NCBI GenBank assembly: GCA_964572955.1
Contig: CAZNGY010000013.1
Span: 1-43,007 of the forward strand
DNA length: 43,007 nucleotides
Direction of reading: 5' to 3'
Origin: UBA3775 sp964572955
Lineage (GTDB): Bacteria; Bacillota; Clostridia; Lachnospirales; Lachnospiraceae
Within the stretch, counting starts at the first letter, position 1. Each line of letters opens with the position of its first letter. The notes below the pieces were generated by a model. The model did no database searches. It worked only from the letters and a program-made list of their open reading frames with translations, and was not told the origin of the DNA. This document shows, one piece after another, positions 33,825 through 41,338 of the stretch. Position numbers and translations under genes: made by a program.

Positions 33825-36800
33825 ATGCCAAAAAGAACAGACATCAACAAAGTACTTATTATCGGCTCCGGTCCAATTATCATTGGCCAGGCATGTGAAT
33901 TTGACTATTCAGGAACACAGGCTTGTAAGGCGCTTCGTAAATTAGGTTATGAAATTGTACTGGTTAACTCAAACCCTGCCACAATCATGACTGACCCTGA
34001 GATAGCTGACGTTACATATATTGAGCCTTTAAATGTTGACAGGCTTGAGCAGATAATTGCTAAAGAAAGACCAGATGCCCTTCTCCCAAATCTTGGTGGA
34101 CAGTCCGGTCTTAATTTATGTTCGGAATTAAACCAGGCCGGTATTCTCGACAAATACAATGTTAAGGTTATCGGTGTGCAGGTTGACGCTATTGAACGTG
34201 GTGAAGACCGTGTTGAATTTAAAAAATCAATGGAATCCATTGGAATTGAAATGGCTAGAAGTGAAGTGTCCTATTCCGTAGAGGAAGCTCTCGAAATTGC
34301 AGACAGACTCGGTTATCCTGTCGTTCTCAGACCTGCTTACACAATGGGCGGTGCCGGCGGCGGACTTGTTTACAACAAAGAAGAACTTAAAACAGTTTGT
34401 GCAAGAGGTCTTCAGGCCAGTCTTGTAGGACAAGTTCTTGTTGAAGAATCAATCCTTGGTTGGGAGGAACTTGAACTTGAAGTTGTCAGGGATGCCGAAG
34501 GAAACATGATAACTGTATGTTTTATAGAAAATATCGATCCTTTAGGCGTTCACACTGGAGACAGTTTCTGCGCTGCCCCAATGCTTACAATTTCCAAAGA
34601 ACTTCAGGCTCGTCTCCAGGAACAGGCATACAAGATTGTAGATCTTGTTCAGGTTATCGGCGGTACTAACGTTCAATTCGCGCATGATCCTGTTTCAGAC
34701 AGAATCGTTGTTATCGAAATCAACCCAAGAACATCGCGTTCTTCAGCTCTCGCATCAAAAGCAACCGGTTTCCCTATTGCACTTGTATCAGCAATGCTTG
34801 CAGCCGGTCTTACACTTAAAGACATCGAATGCGGAAAATACGGCACACTTGATAAATACTATCCTGACGGTGATTATGTAGTAATCAAATTTGCACGATG
34901 GGCATTTGAAAAATTCAAAGGTGTTGAAGACAAACTCGGCACACAGATGCGTGCTGTCGGTGAAGTAATGAGTATCGGAAAGAATTACAAAGAAGCTTTC
35001 CAGAAAGCTATCCGAAGTCTTGAGACCGGTCGTTATGGTCTCGGAAATGCAAAAGATTTTGGAACAAAGACCAAAGACGAACTTCTTACAATGCTTATGA
35101 CCCCTTCAAGCGAAAGACATTTCATAATGTATGAAGCACTCAGAAAAGGAGCAACCGTAGATGAAGTATTCGAAATCACAAAAGTAAAAAAATACTTTAT
35201 CGAACAGATGCTTGAACTTGTAAACGAGGAAGAGGTAATCAGGAAATTCAATGGCTCTCTCCCATCAGATGAAATACTTATCCAGGCTAAAAAAGACGGT
35301 TTTTCCGATAAGTACCTCAGCCAGATTCTCAATATTAGTGAAGATGAAATAAGAAACAAGCGAATAGCTCTCGGTGTTGAGGAAACATGGGAAGGTGTTC
35401 ATGTAAGCGGCACAAAAGACAGTGCATACTACTATTCTACTTACAACGGAACAGACAAAAATCCTATAAGTACCGAAAAGCCAAAGATTATGATTCTCGG
35501 AGGTGGTCCAAACCGTATCGGTCAAGGTATTGAATTTGACTATTGCTCTGTTCACGCTTCTCTTGCCCTCAAGAAGCTCGGTTTTGAAACAATTATTGTA
35601 AACTGTAACCCTGAAACCGTTTCAACTGACTATGATACATCTGATAAGCTTTACTTTGAGCCTCTTACTCTTGAAGATGTTCTCAGCATATATAATAAAG
35701 AAAAGCCTCTTGGTGTTATAGCACAGTTTGGTGGTCAAACTCCTCTTAATCTTGCATCACAGCTTGAGAAAAACGGCGTTAAAATTCTCGGAACTTCTCC
35801 TGCAATAATCGATCTTGCAGAAGACAGAGATTTATTTAGGGCAATGATGGATAAACTCGAAATCCCAATGCCTGAATCAGGAATGGCAAGCAAAATTGAA
35901 GAGGCTCTTGAAATTGCACATAAAATCGGTTATCCGGTTATGGTACGTCCTTCATATGTTCTTGGAGGACGCGGAATGGAAGTTGTATACAATGATGATT
36001 CATTAAGGAATTACATGGCTGCTGCCGTAGGTGTTACACCAGACAGACCAATTCTTATTGACCGTTTCCTTAATCATGCTCTCGAATGTGAAGCAGATGC
36101 CATAAGCGACGGAACTCATGCATTTGTACCTGCTGTAATGGAACATATAGAGCTTGCCGGCGTACATTCCGGAGATTCTGCATGTATCATTCCTTCTGTT
36201 CATATAACAGATGAAAACGTTAAGACAATCAAGGAATATACAAGAAAGATTGCCGAGGAAATGCATGTCGAAGGACTCATGAACATGCAGTATGCTATTG
36301 AAAACGGCAAGGTTTATGTTCTTGAAGCAAATCCTCGTGCATCAAGAACTGTTCCCCTTGTATCAAAAGTCTGTGATGTAAGAATGGTTCCTTTAGCAAC
36401 CGACATCATCACACGTGAACTTACAGGACGTCCATCTCCTGTTCCTGAACTTAAGGAAAAAAACATTCCATATTATGGAGTTAAGGAAGCTGTGTTCCCA
36501 TTCAACATGTTCCCTGAAGTTGATCCTGTTCTTGGACCTGAAATGCGTTCTACAGGTGAAGTTCTCGGCTTATCAACATACTACGGAGAGGCTTTCTACA
36601 AGGCTCAAGAAGCAACTCAGACAAAGCTTCCTCTTTCAGGTACCGTATTAATTTCGGTTAATTCAAAAGATAAACCTGAAGTAGTTGAAATAGCTAAACT
36701 TTACAAGGACTGCGGTTTCTCAATTGTTGCAACAAAGCATACATGCGAAACACTTCAAAATGCAGGCATTGATGCCGTAAAAGTTGATAAACTTGATGAA

Positions 36801-37052
36801 GGTCGTCCAAACGTACTTGATCTTATCACAAACGGAGATGTTGATCTTATAATCAACTCTCCACTTGGAGAAAAGGCTGGTCATGACGACAGTTATCTCA
36901 GAAAAGCAGCTATTAAGGCTAAAATTCCTTATATTACAACAATTGCGGCTGCAAGAGCAACCGGAAAGGGAATTGCCTACGTTCAGAAAGAAAATGGTAA
37001 AACTGGTGTTAAATCACTTCAGGAAATTCACAAGGAAATTACTGATAAATAA
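33825..37052 (+). CDS. carB: Carbamoyl-phosphate synthase large subunit
   Basis: Makes carbamoyl phosphate from bicarbonate, ammonia and two ATP, feeding arginine and pyrimidine synthesis. Both ATP-grasp halves are present: the first from MPKRTDINKVLIIGSGPIIIGQACEFDYSG, the second from PKIMILGGGPNRIGQGIEFDYCSVHASLAL at about residue 550; each has its RPAYTMGGAGGG or RPSYVLGGRGMEVVY loop. The C-terminal MGS allosteric domain (about 940-1075) is complete. Length 1075 aa is normal. ATG at 33825 has AAAGGAG; an in-frame start at 33699 lacks support. The small subunit carA is not adjacent, which is unusual. Confidence 0.97.
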   Translation: MPKRTDINKVLIIGSGPIIIGQACEFDYSGTQACKALRKLGYEIVLVNSNPATIMTDPEIADVTYIEPLNVDRLEQIIAKERPDALLPNLGGQSGLNLCSELNQAGILDKYNVKVIGVQVDAIERGEDRVEFKKSMESIGIEMARSEVSYSVEEALEIADRLGYPVVLRPAYTMGGAGGGLVYNKEELKTVCARGLQASLVGQVLVEESILGWEELELEVVRDAEGNMITVCFIENIDPLGVHTGDSFCAAPMLTISKELQARLQEQAYKIVDLVQVIGGTNVQFAHDPVSDRIVVIEINPRTSRSSALASKATGFPIALVSAMLAAGLTLKDIECGKYGTLDKYYPDGDYVVIKFARWAFEKFKGVEDKLGTQMRAVGEVMSIGKNYKEAFQKAIRSLETGRYGLGNAKDFGTKTKDELLTMLMTPSSERHFIMYEALRKGATVDEVFEITKVKKYFIEQMLELVNEEEVIRKFNGSLPSDEILIQAKKDGFSDKYLSQILNISEDEIRNKRIALGVEETWEGVHVSGTKDSAYYYSTYNGTDKNPISTEKPKIMILGGGPNRIGQGIEFDYCSVHASLALKKLGFETIIVNCNPETVSTDYDTSDKLYFEPLTLEDVLSIYNKEKPLGVIAQFGGQTPLNLASQLEKNGVKILGTSPAIIDLAEDRDLFRAMMDKLEIPMPESGMASKIEEALEIAHKIGYPVMVRPSYVLGGRGMEVVYNDDSLRNYMAAAVGVTPDRPILIDRFLNHALECEADAISDGTHAFVPAVMEHIELAGVHSGDSACIIPSVHITDENVKTIKEYTRKIAEEMHVEGLMNMQYAIENGKVYVLEANPRASRTVPLVSKVCDVRMVPLATDIITRELTGRPSPVPELKEKNIPYYGVKEAVFPFNMFPEVDPVLGPEMRSTGEVLGLSTYYGEAFYKAQEATQTKLPLSGTVLISVNSKDKPEVVEIAKLYKDCGFSIVATKHTCETLQNAGIDAVKVDKLDEGRPNVLDLITNGDVDLIINSPLGEKAGHDDSYLRKAAIKAKIPYITTIAAARATGKGIAYVQKENGKTGVKSLQEIHKEITDK

Positions 37053-37109
37053 ATACCACATATAGAGTGGAAAACAATTATCCCGATTTATATGAAAACA
37101 AAATTTATT

Positions 37110-37145
37110 AAGTGCGGCAGTTTAATAACTGCCGCACTTTTCTCT
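37110..37145 (+). terminator. Rho-independent terminator of carB
   Basis: Perfect 13-bp stem AAGTGCGGCAGTT (37110-37122) with 37127-37139, loop TAAT, followed by TTTCTCTTTCTTT. Confidence 0.88.
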
Positions 37146-37208
37146 TTCTTTACATCAATAAACAACAACTGTGAAGGACACTCACAATCATTAATTCAAA
37201 CTTTCCTG

Positions 37209-37255
37209 TAAAAAAAAGGCTTGTAATCCATTTTTTTTAATGAATTACAAGCCTT
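37209..37255 (-). terminator. Rho-independent terminator of the pyrE-queA unit
   Basis: Stem of 17 bp with one mismatch: 37216-37232 pairs with 37239-37255. On the minus strand it is followed by seven or eight T. It lies 14 bases beyond the queA stop. Confidence 0.9.
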
Positions 37256-37269
37256 CAGTTTTTTACTGC

Positions 37270-38337
37270 TTATATAAAGAGGCAAGCATCTCCAAACGAA
37301 AAGAATCTGTATTTTTCCTGTACAGCCACATTATAAGCATTTAACACATTTTCCCTTCCGCAAAGTGCTGCAACAAGCATTATAAGAGTGGATTCCGGAA
37401 GATGAAAATTAGTAATCAGCCCATCAAGAACCTTGTATTTATAACCCGGATAAATAAAAATTGAGGTATCTCCCTCTCCTGCTGTCACGATACCATTATC
37501 ACCGGCACATGTTTCTACAGTCCTCGTACTCGTTGTTCCTACACAAATAACCCTTCCTCCGGATGCCTTTGTCTCATTAATAATGTCGGCATCCTCCTGT
37601 CTCAAAATATAATGTTCCGTGTGCATATGATGATCTAAAACATTATCCTCTTTAACCGGTCTGAATGTTCCGAGACCGACATGCAGCGTAACATGTGCTA
37701 TTCTGACACCCATGTTTTCAATCTGCTCAAGAAGATCCTTTGTAAAATGTAAACCTGCCGTTGGTGCTGCTGCAGAGCCCTCATATTTTGCATATACCGT
37801 CTGATATCTGTTTTTGTCTTGAAGTTCATGCGTTATGTATGGAGGAAGTGGCATCGTACCAAGTGAATCCAATACTTCTTCAAAGATTCCATCATATTTA
37901 AACCTGACCAGTCTGTTTCCCTCATTCACTATTTCTAAAATTTCCGCTTCAAGTCTTCCGTCCCCAAAACTGATTTTCATCCCCGGTCTTGCCTTTTTCC
38001 CCGGCTTCACGAGAGTTTCCCATACATCAGCACTGTGTCTTTTAAGCAACAGTATTTCAACAGCAGCTCCTTTAACATTCATGCTGCCTGTCTTTACATC
38101 GTGAATTCTTTCACCAATTAATCTTGCCGGAATTACCTTTGTGTCATTTATCACCAAACAATCACCAGCTTTAAGATATTCAGTTATATTCCTGAAATAC
38201 TTATGTTCTATTTTACCCGTGACCTTATCCATTATCAAAAGTCTTGACGATGCCCTGTCCGTCAATGGGTCCTGTGCAATTAATTCCTGTGGCAAATCGA
38301 AATAAAAATCAGATTTTCTTAATACTTCTTCACTCAT
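37270..38337 (-). CDS. queA: S-adenosylmethionine:tRNA ribosyltransferase-isomerase
   Basis: Transfers and isomerises the ribosyl part of SAM to preQ1 at tRNA position 34, giving epoxyqueuosine. It starts SDFYFDLPQELIAQDP, then DRASSRLLIMDK, VINDTKVIPARLIG, ILLLKR, the ARPGMKISF stretch, AAPTAGLHFTKDLLEQI, LHVGLGTFRPV and NFHLPESTLIMLVAALCGRE. Length 355 aa is normal. The ATG at 38337 has only a weak ribosome site. It lies 15 bases after pyrE, so it is probably coupled. Other queuosine genes (tgt, queG) are not in the window. Confidence 0.97.
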   Translation of the reverse strand: MSEEVLRKSDFYFDLPQELIAQDPLTDRASSRLLIMDKVTGKIEHKYFRNITEYLKAGDCLVINDTKVIPARLIGERIHDVKTGSMNVKGAAVEILLLKRHSADVWETLVKPGKKARPGMKISFGDGRLEAEILEIVNEGNRLVRFKYDGIFEEVLDSLGTMPLPPYITHELQDKNRYQTVYAKYEGSAAAPTAGLHFTKDLLEQIENMGVRIAHVTLHVGLGTFRPVKEDNVLDHHMHTEHYILRQEDADIINETKASGGRVICVGTTSTRTVETCAGDNGIVTAGEGDTSIFIYPGYKYKVLDGLITNFHLPESTLIMLVAALCGRENVLNAYNVAVQEKYRFFSFGDACLFI

Positions 38338-38352
38338 ATATTAAATCGTATC

Positions 38353-39033
38353 CTATCTTTCTGCACCATAAAGGCCAAAATATGCATCAAGTGCCGTTTT
38401 TATATCATCATCAATAACCACTTTACCATTTATCTCTCGGTTATACAAACACTCAATAACCTCATCCATGTTAACAATTGCCGCTGTAGGAAAACCGTAT
38501 GTGTCTTTAATTTCATCAAGCGCACATTTTGTTCCCTTACCTTTTTCCATACGGTTTAATGAAACCATAAGTCCTTTAATTTCGACCTTTGCAGCACCTG
38601 TTATCTTAGGAAATGTTTCTTCTATTGATTTTCCTGACGTTGTAACACCTTCTATAATTACAACCTTATCTCCATCCTTAAGTTTATAGCCGAGAAGACC
38701 TCCCTTATCTGCACCATGATCTTTTTCCTCTTTTCTGTCAGAGCAATACTTTATCTGCTTTCCATAAAGTCTGTCATATGCAATAACCGTAGCAACACTT
38801 AAAGGAATTCCCTTGTATGCAGGTCCGAAAAGTACATCAAAATCATCTCCATATGTCTCATGGATTGCTTTAGCATAGTACTCTCCCAGTTTTGAAAGCA
38901 TATACCCTGTAACATATTCACCTGCATTCATAAAGAAAGGGGATTTTCTGCCGCTTTTAAGCGTAAAATCTCCAAATTTCAATACTCCGCAATCAACCAT
39001 GAATTCAATAAATTCCTGTTTGTACTGTTCCAT
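38353..39033 (-). CDS. pyrE: Orotate phosphoribosyltransferase
   Basis: Joins orotate and PRPP to form OMP. Type I phosphoribosyltransferase: TLKSGRKSPFFMNAG near the N-terminus, FGPAYKGIPLSVATVIAYDR, the catalytic flexible loop KEEKDHGADKGGLLGY, and the PRPP motif VVIIEGVTTSGKSI (124-137). At residue 129 the motif has G where an acidic residue is expected (II-D/E-D-V-x-T-x-G). The rest is intact. Length 226 aa is normal. ATG at 39033 has GGAGG. It is separated from pyrD by 220 bases that hold a TTGACA (39140-39135) but no convincing -10. Confidence 0.95.
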   Translation of the reverse strand: MEQYKQEFIEFMVDCGVLKFGDFTLKSGRKSPFFMNAGEYVTGYMLSKLGEYYAKAIHETYGDDFDVLFGPAYKGIPLSVATVIAYDRLYGKQIKYCSDRKEEKDHGADKGGLLGYKLKDGDKVVIIEGVTTSGKSIEETFPKITGAAKVEIKGLMVSLNRMEKGKGTKCALDEIKDTYGFPTAAIVNMDEVIECLYNREINGKVVIDDDIKTALDAYFGLYGAER

Positions 39034-39254
39034 TTTATAAAACCTCCTGTATTTCAGCTTCTAAAGCATATTGTTTTTACGTTATATCCTAAATTTCCCG
39101 TTTATACTATCATAAACACGTTCTGTTTTCAACCTGTCAAGATATCACAGTACTGTTAAATCATGTCAAAATACCTATATTTACCCCGCCGACTCACATT
39201 TATTTTATACATCAGTTAGCATCCGGCTGATTTTTAACTTCTGTCTTACCTCAA

Positions 39255-40160
39255 TCATTTTACACAGCCGATAATATCGGTAATATTTTCTATTTTATTT
39301 CTGATCATAAACTGCTCAATACCACTTACAATCTCTTCCGCAACGTGCGGATTATTAAAGTTTGCTGTTCCTACACTTACCAGTGTTGCTCCCGCCATCA
39401 TAAACTCTATAGCATCCTCATAACATGAAACACCACCCATACCTATAATAGGTATCTTTACAGCATTTGCAGTCTGATAAACCATTCTTACAGCAACCGG
39501 TTTTAAGCATGGTCCACTCATTCCGCCTGTCTTGTTGGCAACCGCAAAGCATCTTCGGTTTATATCAATCTTCATACCCGTAAGCGTATTTATAAGGGAA
39601 AGTCCATCAGCACCTCCGGCCTCTGCCGCTTTTGCAGTTTCAGTAATATCAGTTACATTAGGACTAAGTTTCATGACAACAGGCTGCTTAGCCACCTTCT
39701 TGATTGCGGAAGTAATTTCATAAACCATCTTAGGATCAGTGCCAAAGGCAATACCGCCTTCCTTTACATTCGGACAGCTTATATTGATTTCAAGCAATTC
39801 CGCACTGCTGTCTGCAAGACGTTTAACACACTCAACATAATCTTCTGTCGACCTTCCACATACATTTACGATTTTCCTTGTATCAAACCCATCCAAAAAA
39901 GGGAGATCCCTTTCCATGAAAACATCAATTCCCGGATTCTGTAGTCCGATTGCATTTATCATTCCTCCATATGTTTCGGCAATTCTTGGAGTTGGATTTC
40001 CTGGCCATGGTGTTATCGCAACTCCCTTAGTTACAACACCCCCAAGTTTATTTAAATCAGTAAATTCAGAAAATTCTATACCCGAACCAAAAGTTCCGGA
40101 AGCCGTTACTACCGGATTTTTAAATCTAAGACCTGCAAATTCAACGCTTGTATTTATCAT
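39255..40160 (-). CDS. pyrD: Dihydroorotate dehydrogenase, class 1B catalytic subunit
   Basis: FMN enzyme that oxidises dihydroorotate to orotate; with PyrK it passes electrons to NAD. Motifs: FKNPVVTASGTFGSG, KGVAITPWPGNPTPRI, GLQNPG, the active-site cysteine in NISCPNVKEGG, MKLSPNVTDI, GADGLSLINTLTGMKID, GGMSGPCLKPVAVRMVY and IIGMGGVSCYEDAIEFMMAGA. The cysteine base and the neighbouring pyrK mark it as class 1B. Length 301 aa is normal. ATG at 40160 has AGGAGGAG. A 180-base gap separates it from pyrK, whereas these genes often overlap in Firmicutes. Confidence 0.97.
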   Translation of the reverse strand: MINTSVEFAGLRFKNPVVTASGTFGSGIEFSEFTDLNKLGGVVTKGVAITPWPGNPTPRIAETYGGMINAIGLQNPGIDVFMERDLPFLDGFDTRKIVNVCGRSTEDYVECVKRLADSSAELLEINISCPNVKEGGIAFGTDPKMVYEITSAIKKVAKQPVVMKLSPNVTDITETAKAAEAGGADGLSLINTLTGMKIDINRRCFAVANKTGGMSGPCLKPVAVRMVYQTANAVKIPIIGMGGVSCYEDAIEFMMAGATLVSVGTANFNNPHVAEEIVSGIEQFMIRNKIENITDIIGCVK

Positions 40161-40198
40161 ATACTCCTCCTTTTAGGTTTGTTTCTGTGGACAACGTT

Positions 40199-40217
40199 TG
40201 TAGAATTATATTCTACA
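40199..40217. repeat. Inverted repeat in the pyrK-pyrD gap
   Basis: TGTAGAAT (40199-40206), three-base spacer, ATTCTACA (40210-40217), perfect. It lies 39 bases before the pyrD start. It could be an operator or a small leader hairpin; it has no T tract. Confidence 0.5.
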
Positions 40218-40340
40218 GATATAGTATGTATATTCTATCAAAGTAGTATCATTGTGAATCACATCTTTATGAAACTTAAATTCTATGACATATTTCTGAT
40301 AATTCATATACCTTAGCGACACTAAAACTTCTCAATCCGA

Positions 40341-41153
40341 TTAGATTTCCAAGTCATCAGCATTAAATACCGGTCCCTCTTTACACACTCTTTTGTTGTT
40401 TACCCTGCTATGTTCATCCTTTTCTTTTGTTTTACATACACATGCAAGACATGCTCCGATACCACATGCCATCTTTTCCTCAAGAGACACATAACATTCT
40501 ATATTTTTTTCTTTTGCATATGCACATACACCTCTAAGCATTGGCATAGGACCGCATGCACAAATCAGATCTGCTTCAATTCCGTAATATCTGATTGCAT
40601 CAATAACATTTCCTTTTATACCGACCTCTCCATTGTCGGAAGAATAAAAAACTTCACAATAATTTTCAAATTCTTCTGCCAAAAAAGTATTTTTGTCTCT
40701 GTATCCGAGGATTACCTTAACTGCTGTTTCAGGTCTTACCCTCTTTATTTCCTTCACAAGACCAAGCATAGGTGGGATTCCTATTCCGCCTCCAATTACA
40801 CATATCTTTTTTTCTTTAGATCCACAAAGAAGTTTATCCAAATCATATCCGTTTCCAAGCGGTGCAAGAACTGAGACTTCATCGCCTTCTTTCAGACATG
40901 AAAACTGTTTTGTTCCTGTATTTTCACCGGTTACTCTATATACCAGCCTGAGCATTCCCTCTTCTCTGTTTATGTCACATATACTTATCGGGCGTGGCAG
41001 AAGTTTTGACGGATCATTCGTATACAATGATACAAACTGTCCTGCCTTTGCATTATTAACATTCTCATCAACCTTTATCCACATACTGTATATTCCGTCA
41101 GCAAGTGCTTCCTGACTGACTACAGATACTTTTTTCTTTGCTCTATCCTGCAT
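40341..41153 (-). CDS. pyrK: Dihydroorotate dehydrogenase B, electron-transfer subunit PyrK
   Basis: FAD and [2Fe-2S] protein of the ferredoxin-reductase fold that moves electrons from PyrD to NAD. It shows AGQFVSLYTND, LLPRPISICDIN (FAD), GTKQFSCLKEGDEVSVLAPLGNGYDL, CVIGGGIGIPPMLGLV (NAD site) and the iron-sulfur cysteines in MACGIGACLACVCKT followed by RVCKEGPVF. Start: ATG at 41153 lies six bases after GGAGG; the ATG two codons earlier overlaps that site. Length 270 aa is normal. First gene of the pyrK-pyrD-pyrE-queA run. Confidence 0.96.
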   Translation of the reverse strand: MQDRAKKKVSVVSQEALADGIYSMWIKVDENVNNAKAGQFVSLYTNDPSKLLPRPISICDINREEGMLRLVYRVTGENTGTKQFSCLKEGDEVSVLAPLGNGYDLDKLLCGSKEKKICVIGGGIGIPPMLGLVKEIKRVRPETAVKVILGYRDKNTFLAEEFENYCEVFYSSDNGEVGIKGNVIDAIRYYGIEADLICACGPMPMLRGVCAYAKEKNIECYVSLEEKMACGIGACLACVCKTKEKDEHSRVNNKRVCKEGPVFNADDLEI

Positions 41154-41191
41154 ATTCATCCTCCGGTAATAAGTTTAGTTTTTTCTGAATA

Positions 41192-41220
41192 AGTATAAAC
41201 CATAGTCAGTCTAATTACAA
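41192..41220 (-). promoter_or_regulatory. SigA-type promoter of pyrK
   Basis: Minus strand TTGTAA (41220-41215), 17-base spacer, TATACT (41197-41192). Good match and ideal spacing. The leader is only about 35 bases, leaving no room for a PyrR-type attenuator. Confidence 0.75.
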
Positions 41221-41275
41221 CATTCACAGAACTATATTTTTTTACAGACTTTCTACTTATTTAATATATAAATCA

Positions 41276-41304
41276 TTGAAACATATCAGTTTTTGTCGTA
41301 TAAT
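41276..41304 (+). promoter_or_regulatory. SigA-type promoter of the activase gene
   Basis: TTGAAA (41276-41281), 17-base spacer, TATAAT (41299-41304). A perfect -10. The ribosome site AGGAGG follows about 20 bases later. Confidence 0.8.
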
Positions 41305-41338
41305 TCAACTAACTGTGTTTTTTAGGAGGTTAGTTTTT

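Noticed and set aside
40253..40263. CRP-like TGTGA-N-TCACA sequence in the pyrK-pyrD gap
   Set aside because: The one-base spacer does not fit CRP/FNR sites (normally six), so this is likely chance.
40410..40874. Plus-strand frame of 154 codons inside pyrK
   Set aside because: Cysteine- and phenylalanine-rich shadow of the iron-sulfur region; no start signal.
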